DNA from: Pseudaminobacter sp047739745
Lineage (GTDB): Bacteria; Pseudomonadota; Alphaproteobacteria; Rhizobiales; Rhizobiaceae
Direction: 5' to 3'
Length of the DNA stretch: 64,000 nt
NCBI RefSeq assembly: GCF_047739745.1
Contig: NZ_JBLLVA010000001.1
Span: forward strand, 248,001 to 312,000
Positions 1 through 8,640 of the stretch are shown here, in pieces (within the stretch, counting starts at the first letter, position 1; each line of letters opens with the position of its first letter). The position numbers were made by a program, and so were the translations under genes. The notes beneath the pieces are model-generated. The model saw nothing but the letters and a program-made list of their open reading frames with translations. It searched no databases and had not been told where the DNA came from.

Positions 1-665
1 ACCGCGAAGCCTGCCTGGTGTTCGTCACCGGCAGGGGTGAGGTCGAGGCGGGCGGCGCAGATCTCGGCACGCTTGGCGAACGGATGTCGCCGTTCGATGG
101 AAAGCCCTGGTCGGTCTATGTGCCGCAAAACTCGGACTGGTCCGTGACCGCCAAGACCGACATGGAACTGGCGGTCTGCTCGGCGCCGGGCCTGGACGGC
201 GGGCTGCCGGTGCGCGTTATCGCACCGAACGATCTTGGCCAGGAAGTGCGCGGCAAGGGCACCAATACGCGTTACGTGACCAACATCCTGCCCGAAAGCG
301 AAAAGGCGGATTCGCTGCTTGTGGTCGAGGTCATCACGCCGGGTGGCCACACGTCGAGCTATCCGCCGCACAAGCATGACCAGGACGATCTGCCGGCTGA
401 GTCCTATCTGGAGGAAACCTATTATCACCGCCTGAACCCGCCGCAGGGCTTCGCCTTCCAGCGCGTCTACACCGATGACCGCTCGCTGGACGAGACAATG
501 ACGGTGGAAGACGGTGATGTCGTGCTGGTGCCGAAGGGCTATCACCCTTGCGCGGCCTGCCACGGCTATGATCTCTATTATCTCAATGTCATGGCCGGTC
601 CGAAGCGGACTTGGAAATTTCACAACGCCAGGGAGCACGAATGGCTGCTGAACGCCCGAATTTGA
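1..665 (+). CDS. iolB: 5-deoxy-glucuronate isomerase IolB, 5' end cut by window edge
   Basis: The frame is open from the first bases and the first in-window start-like codon (GTG at 18) lies inside the protein, so the true start is to the left. The visible 220 or so residues match IolB of myo-inositol catabolism, which isomerises 5-deoxy-glucuronate to 2-deoxy-5-keto-gluconate in the cytoplasm. The cupin-like segment with the family's metal-binding residues is seen around SSYPPHKHDQDD, followed by EETYYHRLNPPQGF and a conserved VPKGYHPC near the C-terminus. The family is about 265-270 residues, so roughly 45-50 residues are missing. The stop lies inside the start of folA (25-nt overlap). Other iol genes would be expected to the left. 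Confidence 0.93.
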   Translation, partial: REACLVFVTGRGEVEAGGADLGTLGERMSPFDGKPWSVYVPQNSDWSVTAKTDMELAVCSAPGLDGGLPVRVIAPNDLGQEVRGKGTNTRYVTNILPESEKADSLLVVEVITPGGHTSSYPPHKHDQDDLPAESYLEETYYHRLNPPQGFAFQRVYTDDRSLDETMTVEDGDVVLVPKGYHPCAACHGYDLYYLNVMAGPKRTWKFHNAREHEWLLNARI

Positions 666-1183
666 GGAAGCTTGCCATTGTGGTGGCAATTGCCGAAAAC
701 GGCGTGATCGGCAGGGAGGGTGGCCTGCCGTGGCGGCTTTCGAGCGATCTCAAGCGCTTCAAGGCCGATACCATGGGCAAGCCTATCATCATGGGCCGCA
801 AGACCTGGGAAAGCATCGGGCGTCCGCTTCCGGGCCGGATCAGCATCGTCGTGACTCGCGACAAGTCATTCCGCGCCGAGGGTGCGGAAGTGGTCAACTC
901 GTTCGAGGATGCCGTTGCGCTTGCGCGGATACGCGCGCAAGATTTGCCGGATGCCGACGAAATCTGCATCATCGGCGGTGGGGAGATATATCGGCAAGCC
1001 CTGCCGCTGACCGACAAGCTCTATGTGACGCATGTTCTGGCCTCTGTCGACGGCGACACGCGCTTTCCAGAGATCGATCCGGAAATCTGGCGCATGGTGC
1101 GGACGTTCGACGTGCCTGTCGGTAAAAATGACAGCCTTGCGACACGTTACACCGTTTACGAACGGCGCCCGACCGTGCATTGA
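641..1183 (+). CDS. folA: dihydrofolate reductase
   Basis: This 180-residue protein reduces dihydrofolate to tetrahydrofolate with NADPH. The N-terminus reads AIVVAIAENGVIG followed by GLPWRLSSDLKRFK, which holds the catalytic acid (D36) and the folate-binding tryptophan. MGRKTWESIGRPLPGR is the cofactor-binding segment and IIGGGEIY is the second glycine-rich motif. I chose ATG 641 because GGGAG lies 5 nt upstream and the protein begins there at normal length; an in-frame TTG at 611 would add ten unrelated residues. The start lies inside iolB, but the functions are unrelated, so the coupling is probably only positional. The hflKC promoter lies just downstream. Confidence 0.95.
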   Translation: MAAERPNLRKLAIVVAIAENGVIGREGGLPWRLSSDLKRFKADTMGKPIIMGRKTWESIGRPLPGRISIVVTRDKSFRAEGAEVVNSFEDAVALARIRAQDLPDADEICIIGGGEIYRQALPLTDKLYVTHVLASVDGDTRFPEIDPEIWRMVRTFDVPVGKNDSLATRYTVYERRPTVH

Positions 1184-1237
1184 AGAGGCGCGGGCCGCAC
1201 CAAATCTCGAAAATCGAGGGTGCCGAGGGCGAGCGCG

Positions 1238-1266
1238 TTGAAAGCGCGGTATGGCGTCCCTATAGA
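1238..1266 (+). promoter_or_regulatory. sigma-70 type promoter for hflK
   Basis: TTGAAA (1238-1243) and TATAGA (1261-1266) are separated by exactly 17 bp, about 60 nt before the hflK start. Transcription would begin near 1273. This is a sequence match only. Confidence 0.55.
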
Positions 1267-1328
1267 AGGAATACGACTGTTCGCACCTTGCGGCCGGTGC
1301 GTCGAGGATTTGAACCGAGAGGACATTC

Positions 1329-2447
1329 ATGCCCTGGAACAATCAGAGCGGAGGAGGCGGCGGTCCATGGGGCGGCGGCGGTAATGGCGGCGGGCCGTGG
1401 GGCCAGGGGCCGCGTGGCCCGAGCGGTCCGCAGGGAACCCCACCCGATCTTGAAGACATCATCCGCCGCGGCCAGGACAAGCTGAAGAGCGTGCTTCCCG
1501 GGGGTGGCACGGGAAGTCCGGCGCTTTTTGCGCTGATTGCACTTGCGGTCGTGGTGTTCTGGGCATTCCAGGCGATCTACACCGTGCAGCCTGATGAAGT
1601 GGCGGTCGAACTACGCTTCGGCAAGCCGAAGACCGAACTCTCGCAGCCGGGCCTGCATTTCCACTGGTGGCCGATCGAAACCGTCGAAAGGGCCACGACG
1701 GCCGAGAAGCTTGTCAATATCGGCAGCGGCTCGCGTGAAACCGGGGATTCTGGCCTGATGCTGTCGGGCGATCAGAATATCGTAAACGTCCAGTTTTCGG
1801 TGGCCTATCAGGTTTCAGACCCGAGCGCATATCTGTTCAATGTCTCCGCGCCCGACGAAATGCTGCGCCAGGTTGCCGAAAGCGCCATGCGCGAAGCAGT
1901 CGGCCGGCGCCCGGCGCAGGACATCTTCCGTGACGACCGCCAGGGCATAGCGGAGGCAGTGCGGGAAATCATCCAGAACTCACTCGACGAATATGGCGCC
2001 GGGCTCTCCGTGACCGCAATCTCGATCGAGGATGCGTCGCCGCCGCGTGAAGTGGCCGATGCGTTCAGCGAGGTGCAGCGCGCCGAGCAGGACGAAGACC
2101 GCTTCGTCGAGGAATCCAACCAGTATTCGAACCAGAAACTTGGCCAGGCACGCGGTGAGGCAGCCCAGATCCGCGAAGAGGCCGCAGCCTACAAGAACCG
2201 CGTCGTCCAGGAAGCCGAAGGTGAGGCGCAGCGCTTCATCTCGGTCTACGAGGAATATGCCAAGGCTCCCGCCGTGACGCGCGAGCGGCTCTATCTCGAA
2301 ACCATGGAAAAGGTGCTGAAAGGTTCCAACAAGGTTATTGTCGGGCAGGGCGAGGGCCAGGGCGTAGTGCCGTATCTGCCGCTGCCTGAACTGCAAAAGC
2401 GCGCGCCGGCAGCACCCGCCGCCAATGCTACGGGAGGAAACAACTAA
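1329..2447 (+). CDS. hflK: FtsH protease modulator HflK
   Basis: This 372-residue SPFH/prohibitin-family membrane protein forms a complex with HflC that encloses and modulates the FtsH protease in the inner membrane. The first 60 residues are very rich in Gly, Pro and Trp, as is typical of HflK. One transmembrane helix follows at about residues 65-86, then the band-7 domain starting VQPDEVAVELRFGKP and a charged coiled-coil stretch at about 220-300. GAGAGGAC upstream provides a ribosome site for ATG 1329. The stop overlaps the hflC start by one base (TAATG), so the two subunits are translationally coupled. Confidence 0.95.
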   Translation: MPWNNQSGGGGGPWGGGGNGGGPWGQGPRGPSGPQGTPPDLEDIIRRGQDKLKSVLPGGGTGSPALFALIALAVVVFWAFQAIYTVQPDEVAVELRFGKPKTELSQPGLHFHWWPIETVERATTAEKLVNIGSGSRETGDSGLMLSGDQNIVNVQFSVAYQVSDPSAYLFNVSAPDEMLRQVAESAMREAVGRRPAQDIFRDDRQGIAEAVREIIQNSLDEYGAGLSVTAISIEDASPPREVADAFSEVQRAEQDEDRFVEESNQYSNQKLGQARGEAAQIREEAAAYKNRVVQEAEGEAQRFISVYEEYAKAPAVTRERLYLETMEKVLKGSNKVIVGQGEGQGVVPYLPLPELQKRAPAAPAANATGGNN

Positions 2448-3412
2448 TGGCCAACCGACTCCCCATTATTGCCTTTGTTGTCCTTGCCATTCTGTTCATC
2501 CTCTATTCGTCGGTGTTCGTGGTCAACGCGAAGCAGCAGGCGATCATCCTGCGCTTCGGCGAGATCGTCGACGTGAAGAGCGAGCCGGGAATCTATTTCA
2601 AGGCGCCGTTCGGCATGTTCGAGGCCGACAACGTCCAGATGGTCGAAAACCGCGTGCTGCGCTTCGATCTCGATGACATCCGCGTTCAGGTCTCCGGCGG
2701 CAAGTTCTACGACGTCGACGCGTTCATGGCCTATCGCATCTCCGATCCGCGGCGTTTCCGGCAGGCGGTGTCGGGCAATATCGCATTGGCCGAGGCGCGT
2801 CTCAGGACCCGTTTCGACGCGGCATTGCGCCGGGTATACGGTTTGCGCGGCTTTGAGGCGGCGCTGTCGGAGGAACGCGCCTCGATGATGCGCGAAGTGC
2901 GCGACCAACTGCGTCCGGACGCCACGTCGCTGGGGCTGGAGATCGAGGATGTCCGCATTCGCCGCACCGATCTCACGCAGGACGTTTCCGAGCAGACCTT
3001 CGAGCGCATGAAAGCCGAGCGTCTTGCCGAGGCCGAAAGGCTGAGGGCGCGCGGTCGCGAGGCGGCACAGCGCATCCGTGCCCGTGCCGATCGCGAGGTG
3101 ATCGAGACGGTTGCCGAGGCGCGCAGGGAATCGGAAATCCTGCGTGGTGAAGGTGAAGCCGCCCGCAATGCGGCCTTTGCGGCAGCCTTCGAGCGCGACC
3201 CGGAATTCTTTGAATTCTACCGCTCGATGAAAGCCTATACGGAGGCTTTGGAAGGCTCGGGTACGACGATGGTGCTTTCGCCGGAAGCGGAATTCTTCCG
3301 CTATTTCCGCGGTGCCCAAGGCGGCAATACCGGAGCAGCCGCGCCGGCTGCGGGAACCGCACCTGCCGGCGGCGCTGCGGCTCCGCAGCCCGATACCGGC
3401 GCCAATCCCTGA
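2447..3412 (+). CDS. hflC: protease modulator HflC
   Basis: This 321-residue partner of HflK has an N-terminal membrane helix at about residues 5-26, followed by the SPFH domain (VNAKQQAIILRFGEIVD) and a long Arg/Glu/Ala helix (RMKAERLAEAERLRARGREA) typical of the family. The C-terminal 30 residues are low-complexity Gly/Ala/Pro. The ATG overlaps the hflK stop by one base. The pair sits in an operon that continues to a DUF2065 protein and a DegP protease, so all four act in membrane and periplasmic protein quality control. Confidence 0.95.
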   Translation: MANRLPIIAFVVLAILFILYSSVFVVNAKQQAIILRFGEIVDVKSEPGIYFKAPFGMFEADNVQMVENRVLRFDLDDIRVQVSGGKFYDVDAFMAYRISDPRRFRQAVSGNIALAEARLRTRFDAALRRVYGLRGFEAALSEERASMMREVRDQLRPDATSLGLEIEDVRIRRTDLTQDVSEQTFERMKAERLAEAERLRARGREAAQRIRARADREVIETVAEARRESEILRGEGEAARNAAFAAAFERDPEFFEFYRSMKAYTEALEGSGTTMVLSPEAEFFRYFRGAQGGNTGAAAPAAGTAPAGGAAAPQPDTGANP

Positions 3413-3422
3413 AATCCCGGCC

Positions 3423-3608
3423 ATGTGGGATTTCATAGCCGCCATGGGGCTGGTCTTTGTCGTTGAAGGACTGGTCTATGGCGGCTTTCCCGGTCTTGCT
3501 CGAAAGCTGGCGTCGGAGGTTCTTTCGACGCCGGAGAACCATTTGCGCGTTGCCGGCCTGGCCGCGATTGCGCTTGGCGTCGGCATCGTCTGGCTGGCGC
3601 GCGGCTGA
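3423..3608 (+). CDS. DUF2065 small inner-membrane protein
   Basis: This 61-residue protein begins MWDFIAAMGLVFVVEGL. It has two predicted membrane helices, at about residues 3-22 and 40-58, and matches the DUF2065 pattern of small proteins often found just after hflC. I rejected the longer frame beginning at 3312 because its first 37 residues are an out-of-frame read of the hflC tail. The start is 10 nt after the hflC stop. The family has no established function. Its position between hflC and degP suggests a link with membrane protease control, which is inference. Confidence 0.85.
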   Translation: MWDFIAAMGLVFVVEGLVYGGFPGLARKLASEVLSTPENHLRVAGLAAIALGVGIVWLARG

Positions 3609-3708
3609 CGCAACTTCACGCCCGACGCACGAAAAGCCGTAGGCAAAGCCGCAAACACGCCTTATTTTTTATCAAGATGGCCTGACACCGATCCGGAGGC
3701 ACTTCCCG

Positions 3709-5241
3709 ATGATATCCCGAACCATTCTGCCTCGCCTGCGAAATACATTTGTCGCCGCGACGGCAGCCTTCGCACTCGGCACAGTCTTGATCCAGCCTTT
3801 TGGCGGTCCCGCAGCGGCGCAGGACAGGCCCCAGCCGCCCGCGCAAGGCCCGGCTTCGGTGGCTGATCTTGCAGAAGGGCTGCTGGGTGCAGTGGTCAAC
3901 ATCTCGACCTCGCAGACAGTGAAGGGCGGTGGTGGCCCAGGCGCGGTGCCGATGCCGCAACTGCCGGAAGGCTCGCCGTTTCAGGATTTCTTCGACGACT
4001 TCTTCAAGAACCGCCCGGGCGAGGACGGCGGCGGGGGCGGTTCCCAGAAAGTACAGTCGCTCGGCTCCGGCTTCGTGGTCGATGCCGAGAAAGGCATCGT
4101 CGTTACCAACAACCACGTGATCGCGGACGCCGACGAGATCGAGGTGAATTTCTCCGATGGTTCCAAGCTGAAGGCGGAACTGGTGGGTACCGATTCCAAG
4201 ACGGATATCGCCGTTCTCAAGATCGACCCGAAAGCCAAGAAGCTGACTGCCGTAAAATTCGGCGATTCAGCCAAGATGCGCATCGGCGACTGGGTGATGG
4301 CTGTCGGCAATCCTTTCGGCCTCGGCGGCTCCGTCACCGTCGGGATCATTTCAGCGCGCAATCGCGACATCAATTCCGGCCCCTATGACGACTTCATCCA
4401 GACCGATGCGGCGATCAACCGGGGCAATTCCGGCGGGCCGTTGTTCAACATGTACGGCGAGGTGGTCGGCATCAACACTGCCATCATCTCGCCAACCGGC
4501 GGATCGATCGGCATCGGCTTTTCGATACCTTCCGAACTTGCGGCGGGCGTCGTCACGCAGCTTGCCGAGTTCGGCGAGACGCGGCGTGGCTGGCTTGGCG
4601 TGCGCATTCAGCCGGTCACCGATGAGATCGCCGAAAGCCTCGGCATGAAGGACGCCAAGGGTGCTCTGGTCGCAGGCGTAATGAGGGGCGGTCCGGTCGA
4701 CAATGGCACGATCCTGCCGGGTGACGTGATCACGAAGTTCGATGGCAAGGAAGTCGAAGAGATGCGCGACCTGCCGCGCGTCGTCGCTGAAAGCCCGGTC
4801 GGCAAGGCGGTCGATGTCGAGATCGTTCGCAAGGGCGTCGAGCAAACCGTCAAGGTGACGCTCGGCCGCCTCGAGGACGGGGAAAAGCTCGCCAAGGCCG
4901 ATGACGCCGATCAGTCGGCGCCGGATGGCTCGCTCGCGGCAACCGTCTCGGTTCTCGGCATGACCATCGGCGAACTGAACGACGACAGCCGCTCGAAATT
5001 CGAGATCGGAGCGGATGTCGCAGGCGTGGTCGTCACCGAAGTGGAGCCGGGCTCGGCGGCTGCCGAGCGTGGAATTCTGGCCGGCGAGGTCATTACGGAA
5101 ATTGCCCAGGAAACCGTCTCATCGCCTAAGGAGGCGATGGACCGCATCAACACGCTGAAGGAGCAGGGACGCAAGAACGCGCTTTTGATGCTGGCGTCCA
5201 AATCCGGCGAGCTGCGGTTTGTGACCGTGCGAATGGATTGA
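3709..5241 (+). CDS. degP: Do-family periplasmic serine endoprotease (DegP/HtrA)
   Basis: This 510-residue protein has a signal-peptide-like N-terminus (cleavage probably after AAAQ near residue 38), a trypsin-like domain and two PDZ domains. The catalytic triad is visible as H136 (TNNHV), D166 (SKTDIAVL) and S241 (GNSGGPLF). PDZ1 starts near RRGWLGVRIQPV; PDZ2 covers about residues 420-510. It degrades or refolds misfolded envelope proteins. GGAGG lies 9 nt before ATG 3709. The position after hflKC and DUF2065 is common in rhizobia. An acidic Asp-rich linker separates the PDZ domains. A strong terminator follows the gene. Confidence 0.95.
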   Translation: MISRTILPRLRNTFVAATAAFALGTVLIQPFGGPAAAQDRPQPPAQGPASVADLAEGLLGAVVNISTSQTVKGGGGPGAVPMPQLPEGSPFQDFFDDFFKNRPGEDGGGGGSQKVQSLGSGFVVDAEKGIVVTNNHVIADADEIEVNFSDGSKLKAELVGTDSKTDIAVLKIDPKAKKLTAVKFGDSAKMRIGDWVMAVGNPFGLGGSVTVGIISARNRDINSGPYDDFIQTDAAINRGNSGGPLFNMYGEVVGINTAIISPTGGSIGIGFSIPSELAAGVVTQLAEFGETRRGWLGVRIQPVTDEIAESLGMKDAKGALVAGVMRGGPVDNGTILPGDVITKFDGKEVEEMRDLPRVVAESPVGKAVDVEIVRKGVEQTVKVTLGRLEDGEKLAKADDADQSAPDGSLAATVSVLGMTIGELNDDSRSKFEIGADVAGVVVTEVEPGSAAAERGILAGEVITEIAQETVSSPKEAMDRINTLKEQGRKNALLMLASKSGELRFVTVRMD

Positions 5242-5278
5242 GTCGGAAAACCGACGCAAGCCATTGCGATCGAATAAT

Positions 5279-5307
5279 AAAAGGCGGCTATTCGGCCGCC
5301 TTTTTTC
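5279..5307. terminator. bidirectional terminator after degP, inside the end of the GNAT gene
   Basis: AAAAGGCGGC, loop TATTCG, GCCGCCTTTT, followed by TTTTC on the plus strand; on the minus strand the stem is followed by TTTTATTATT. It serves both convergent genes. The minus-strand GNAT stop codon (5288-5290) lies in the loop, so the last codons of that gene form one arm of the hairpin. Confidence 0.85.
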
Positions 5308-5860
5308 TTGCCTGCCAGTCTTGCCTCGAAAGCCGGTACAGCACATGCCGCTTCAGTTCAGGATGGGTGTCGGGCACGCTCGGATGGTCGAAATCCGCTT
5401 CGATGTCGCGGGTCATGCCAAGCCGCCGCATGACTGCGGTCGAGCGGTCATTGTTCCACACCGCAAATGAGATGATCTCCGGCTTGCCGAGCTCTTCGAA
5501 GCCGAAGCGGAGCATCGCTTCAGCGGCCTCGGTGACATAGCCATGGCCCCAGAACTCCGGCGCCAGCCGCCAGCCGATCTCAAGGGTTCCGGCCGGCACC
5601 AATGGCTCGATCTCGGCATCATGCAAGCCGACAAAGCCGATGCATGCGCCGGATTCCGCGACTTCGACCGCGGTGAACCCATAGCCGAGCGAGGCTGCTT
5701 CGTCGCGCAGCTTGTCCATCATCGCATCGGAGCGGGCGCGGTCGCGGCGGAACGGAAAGAATTCCATGACGGTGTCGTCGGAGTTTATCCGAAAAAACAG
5801 CTCGCGGTCGCGCTCCTCCCAGTTGCGCAGGATGAGGCGGCCGGTGCGTATCGGCCTCAT
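5288..5860 (-). CDS. GNAT family N-acetyltransferase (RimJ/RimL type)
   Basis: This 190-residue protein starts MRPIRTGRLILRNWEERD, the usual opening of RimJ/RimL-type acetyltransferases that transfer acetyl from acetyl-CoA to an amine. The acetyl-CoA binding motif A is seen as WRLAPEFWGHGYVTEA near residues 97-112, and the late strand motif as AVWNNDRSTAVMRRLGM. The ATG overlaps the serB stop by 4 nt (ATGA), so it is the second gene of a serB operon. The substrate cannot be told from sequence. The Lys/Ala-rich tail is encoded within the terminator hairpin. Confidence 0.88.
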   Translation of the reverse strand: MRPIRTGRLILRNWEERDRELFFRINSDDTVMEFFPFRRDRARSDAMMDKLRDEAASLGYGFTAVEVAESGACIGFVGLHDAEIEPLVPAGTLEIGWRLAPEFWGHGYVTEAAEAMLRFGFEELGKPEIISFAVWNNDRSTAVMRRLGMTRDIEADFDHPSVPDTHPELKRHVLYRLSRQDWQARKKAAE

Positions 5861-6744
5861 GTCACGAAATCCGTCTGACGATAGCCTTGGATGTAAAGGA
5901 GCGCGGTGAGGTCGCCATGATCGATGCGTATCCTTGCTTCGGCCGCAACCACCGGCTTGGCGTGCAGGGCGACACCCGTGCCGGCCAGGCGGATCATGTC
6001 GAGGTCGTTGGCGCCGTCGCCAACGGCGATCGCGTCGGCAGGGGTGAGGCCGAAGCGGGCGGAAATTTCGAGAAGAGCCTCTGCTTTGGCGGCGCGCCCG
6101 AGAATGGGTTCCACGGTTTCGCCGGTGAGACAGCCCTCGCGTTCGATCAGCCGATTGGCCCGGTGCTCGTCAAAGCCCAGCATGGCGCCGACGCGCGAGG
6201 TAAATACGTCGAACCCACCGGAGACGAGCGCAGTGTAGGCACCCCGCCGGCGCATTGTTGCCACCAGTTCGCGCCCGCCCGAGGCCAATGTGAGGCGGCC
6301 GGCGATGATCCGCTCGATGACCGCCATATCCAGCCCTTTCAGCAGCGCGACGCGTTCACGCAGTGCCGGCTCGAAGGCGATCTCGCCGTTCATCGAACGC
6401 GCGGTAATGGAGGCAACCTGATCCTTCAGACCGATCTCGTCGGCCAGCTCATCAATGCATTCCTGGTCGATCATGGTCGAATCCATGTCGGCTATCAGGA
6501 TTTTCTTGGCGCGGCCCTCGCGCTCCTGCACGACGATGTCGACCGGCTCGGAGGCGAGTGCGTCACGCAGGGCGGCATCCGCCTCGACGGCCTGCATTCC
6601 TTCCGGAACCGCGAGTTCGCAGGCGATTGACTCGCCGAGCCATTCGATGCGGCTTGCGCCGAGCGCACGCAACGCCATATTCGCCAGCGTGGGCGACAGG
6701 CGGCGTTGGGCCGGATGGGAAACAAGCGTGGCAACGAGCGACAT
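5857..6744 (-). CDS. serB: phosphoserine phosphatase SerB
   Basis: This 295-residue HAD-superfamily enzyme carries out the last step of serine synthesis, phosphoserine to serine. The catalytic DxDST motif is seen as IADMDSTMID, the second motif as TALVSGGFDVF, and the last as AVGDGANDLDMI. The N-terminal 80 residues are the usual regulatory region of long SerB proteins. I chose ATG at 6744 because MSLVATLVSHPAQ gives a normal start and length; a frame extending to 6885 would run into miaA on the opposite strand. The start faces that of miaA with no intergenic space. Confidence 0.94.
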   Translation of the reverse strand: MSLVATLVSHPAQRRLSPTLANMALRALGASRIEWLGESIACELAVPEGMQAVEADAALRDALASEPVDIVVQEREGRAKKILIADMDSTMIDQECIDELADEIGLKDQVASITARSMNGEIAFEPALRERVALLKGLDMAVIERIIAGRLTLASGGRELVATMRRRGAYTALVSGGFDVFTSRVGAMLGFDEHRANRLIEREGCLTGETVEPILGRAAKAEALLEISARFGLTPADAIAVGDGANDLDMIRLAGTGVALHAKPVVAAEARIRIDHGDLTALLYIQGYRQTDFVT

Positions 6745-7660
6745 CGATAAATCCGGTACTGACAGGAACGAAGGGCGGATCAGGAACGCGTTCCTGATAG
6801 CCGGGCCTACCGCCAGCGGCAAGTCGGCCATGGCGCTCGCTCTTGCCGAGGAAAAGGGCGGCGTCATCGTCAACACCGATTCCATGCAAACCTATTCGGT
6901 GCTGAACGTGCTGACGGCACGGCCGACGGAGGCGGACATGAAGCGCGCGCCGCATTACCTTTATGGCCATGTTTCGCCGAAAACCGCCTATTCCACCGGC
7001 GCGTGGCTGCGCGATGTCATGAAACTCATGGACGAGGAGGTGTTTGCGGGGAAAGTGCCGATCTTCGTCGGCGGCACCGGCCTTTACTTTCGTGCCTTGG
7101 CCGAGGGCATTTCTGAAATGCCCGACATCCCGCCGCAAATCCGCGACCGCTGGCGTTATCGGCTGACCGAGGACGGACCCGACCGCCTGCATCGTATCCT
7201 TCGCCGGGAAGACCCGGACGTTGCCCTTCGCCTGAAGCCCACCGACGGCCAGCGCATCGTGCGGGCATTGGAAGTGCTCGAAGCTTCCGGCAAGTCGATC
7301 CTGCGCTGGCAGGCGGAAAAGGGACGTCCACTAATTGATCGGGCAAGCGCACACTTTTTCGTGATCGAGCCGAAGCGGGAGGCGCTTGTCGATCGGATAG
7401 ACCGGCGTTTCGATGCGATGCTGGCTTTGGGCGCGATGGAGGAGGTGCGAGCAGTGACCGCACTGGAACTCGATCCGGCGTTGCCGGCGATGAAAGCTAT
7501 CGGTCTTCGTGAGCTTCAGGCGGCGGCTTCCGGCGAAATCACGCTTTCCGAGGCGATTATGCGCGCAAAAATTGCAACCAGGCAATATTCCAAGCGTCAG
7601 GCGACATGGTTCCGCAACCAGCTTGGGCCCGAGTGGAAGCGCATCACGACCATGGCGTAG
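6728..7660 (+). CDS. miaA: tRNA dimethylallyltransferase MiaA
   Basis: This enzyme adds the dimethylallyl group to A37 of tRNAs that read UNN codons. The P-loop is seen as LIAGPTASGKSAMALALA, then NTDSMQTYSVLNVLTARP, VGGTGLYFRALAEGI, and the C-terminal QYSKRQATWFRNQ. The start is uncertain. No in-frame ATG exists close to the conserved NAFLIAGPTASGKS; GTG at 6728 gives 310 residues, which fits the family. That start would overlap the 5' end of serB by 17 nt. A longer frame from 6455 only reads serB in antisense. Confidence 0.9.
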   Translation: MATSDIDKSGTDRNEGRIRNAFLIAGPTASGKSAMALALAEEKGGVIVNTDSMQTYSVLNVLTARPTEADMKRAPHYLYGHVSPKTAYSTGAWLRDVMKLMDEEVFAGKVPIFVGGTGLYFRALAEGISEMPDIPPQIRDRWRYRLTEDGPDRLHRILRREDPDVALRLKPTDGQRIVRALEVLEASGKSILRWQAEKGRPLIDRASAHFFVIEPKREALVDRIDRRFDAMLALGAMEEVRAVTALELDPALPAMKAIGLRELQAAASGEITLSEAIMRAKIATRQYSKRQATWFRNQLGPEWKRITTMA

Positions 7661-7807
7661 GCAGATCATTGTCGAGAACGGCAGGACCATTGCGCCCTGC
7701 CTGCGGTTGCTGTTCAGTGCAGAACTCACGCGACGGTTGCCGCGATTAACTCCCCGTAAGGCCAACCATGGCATAACGGAATCCGGAAGTTGGCCAGCGG
7801 AAAGTCT

Positions 7808-8599
7808 ATGCGCGTCCACAAGTCGGAATCGGCATTCTTTGTCTTTATGACCGTCATTCTTGGCGCCGGTGTCGCGACGATTTTGGCCTATGACGCGCTG
7901 CGTGGCTCCGTTGAGACACTTCATCAGCCTGAACAACTGGAGACGATCGCCTATCTGTCGAAATTGCTTTCGGCGGCGGGCGTGCTGTTGGCGACAGCGC
8001 TCGTCTTCGGCGTTTTCTTCATTTATCCGCTGCTGCGCACCCAGGCGCGGGAAGAAGGCGAATTGCGCGCCATGACCGCCTCGCTGAGTGCCCGTTCCGA
8101 GACGCTTGAGCATGCTGCGCTGACCGATGCGCTTACAGGGATGCAGAACCGGCGCTATTTCGACGATGCGCTGACCGAATATCTCGACGAATTCCGACGC
8201 ATCGACAAGCCGGTGGGCTTGATGATCCTCGACCTCGATCATTTCAAGCAGGTCAATGACACCCATGGCCATGATATAGGCGATGAAGTGCTGCGTGCCG
8301 TCGCCAAATGCCTGAAGGACATGACACGCTACCATGATGTCGTGGCGCGACTTGGCGGCGAGGAATTTGCAATTGTGGCGCCCAACATGGACAAGGAAAG
8401 GCTGTTCGCGCTTGCGGAACGCATCAGGAAGGCCATCGCGGCCACTACCGTGGTTTCGGGAAATGTGCGCCTGAAGATCACCGCCAGCCTCGGTCTTGCG
8501 ACATGGGACAGGAAAGAGAGCGCCGAAGCGTTCTACCGGCGCGCCGACAAGCAGCTCTATGACGCCAAGCGTCAGGGGCGGAACCGCGTCAGCGCCTGA
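7808..8599 (+). CDS. membrane-bound diguanylate cyclase (GGDEF domain)
   Basis: This 263-residue protein has two membrane helices at about residues 8-28 and 50-72 enclosing a short periplasmic loop of about 25 residues, then a coiled-coil linker (AREEGELRAMTASLSARSE) and a C-terminal GGDEF domain. The active site reads GGEEF. The product-inhibition site RxxD (RYHD) stands exactly five residues before it, so this should be an active, feedback-inhibited cyclase making cyclic di-GMP. There is no EAL domain. ATG 7808 is preceded by GGAAAG at good spacing; a TTG at 7790 would add six residues. It is monocistronic. The small loop leaves little room for a ligand-binding sensor. Confidence 0.92.
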   Translation: MRVHKSESAFFVFMTVILGAGVATILAYDALRGSVETLHQPEQLETIAYLSKLLSAAGVLLATALVFGVFFIYPLLRTQAREEGELRAMTASLSARSETLEHAALTDALTGMQNRRYFDDALTEYLDEFRRIDKPVGLMILDLDHFKQVNDTHGHDIGDEVLRAVAKCLKDMTRYHDVVARLGGEEFAIVAPNMDKERLFALAERIRKAIAATTVVSGNVRLKITASLGLATWDRKESAEAFYRRADKQLYDAKRQGRNRVSA

Positions 8600-8640
8600 T
8601 CTCCCTTCGAAGCTTCCGATACAATCAAGATCAGCGCTGC

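Noticed and set aside
2444..3445. A 333-residue minus-strand frame opposite hflC
   Set aside because: Antisense to a well-supported gene, no domain or ribosome site.
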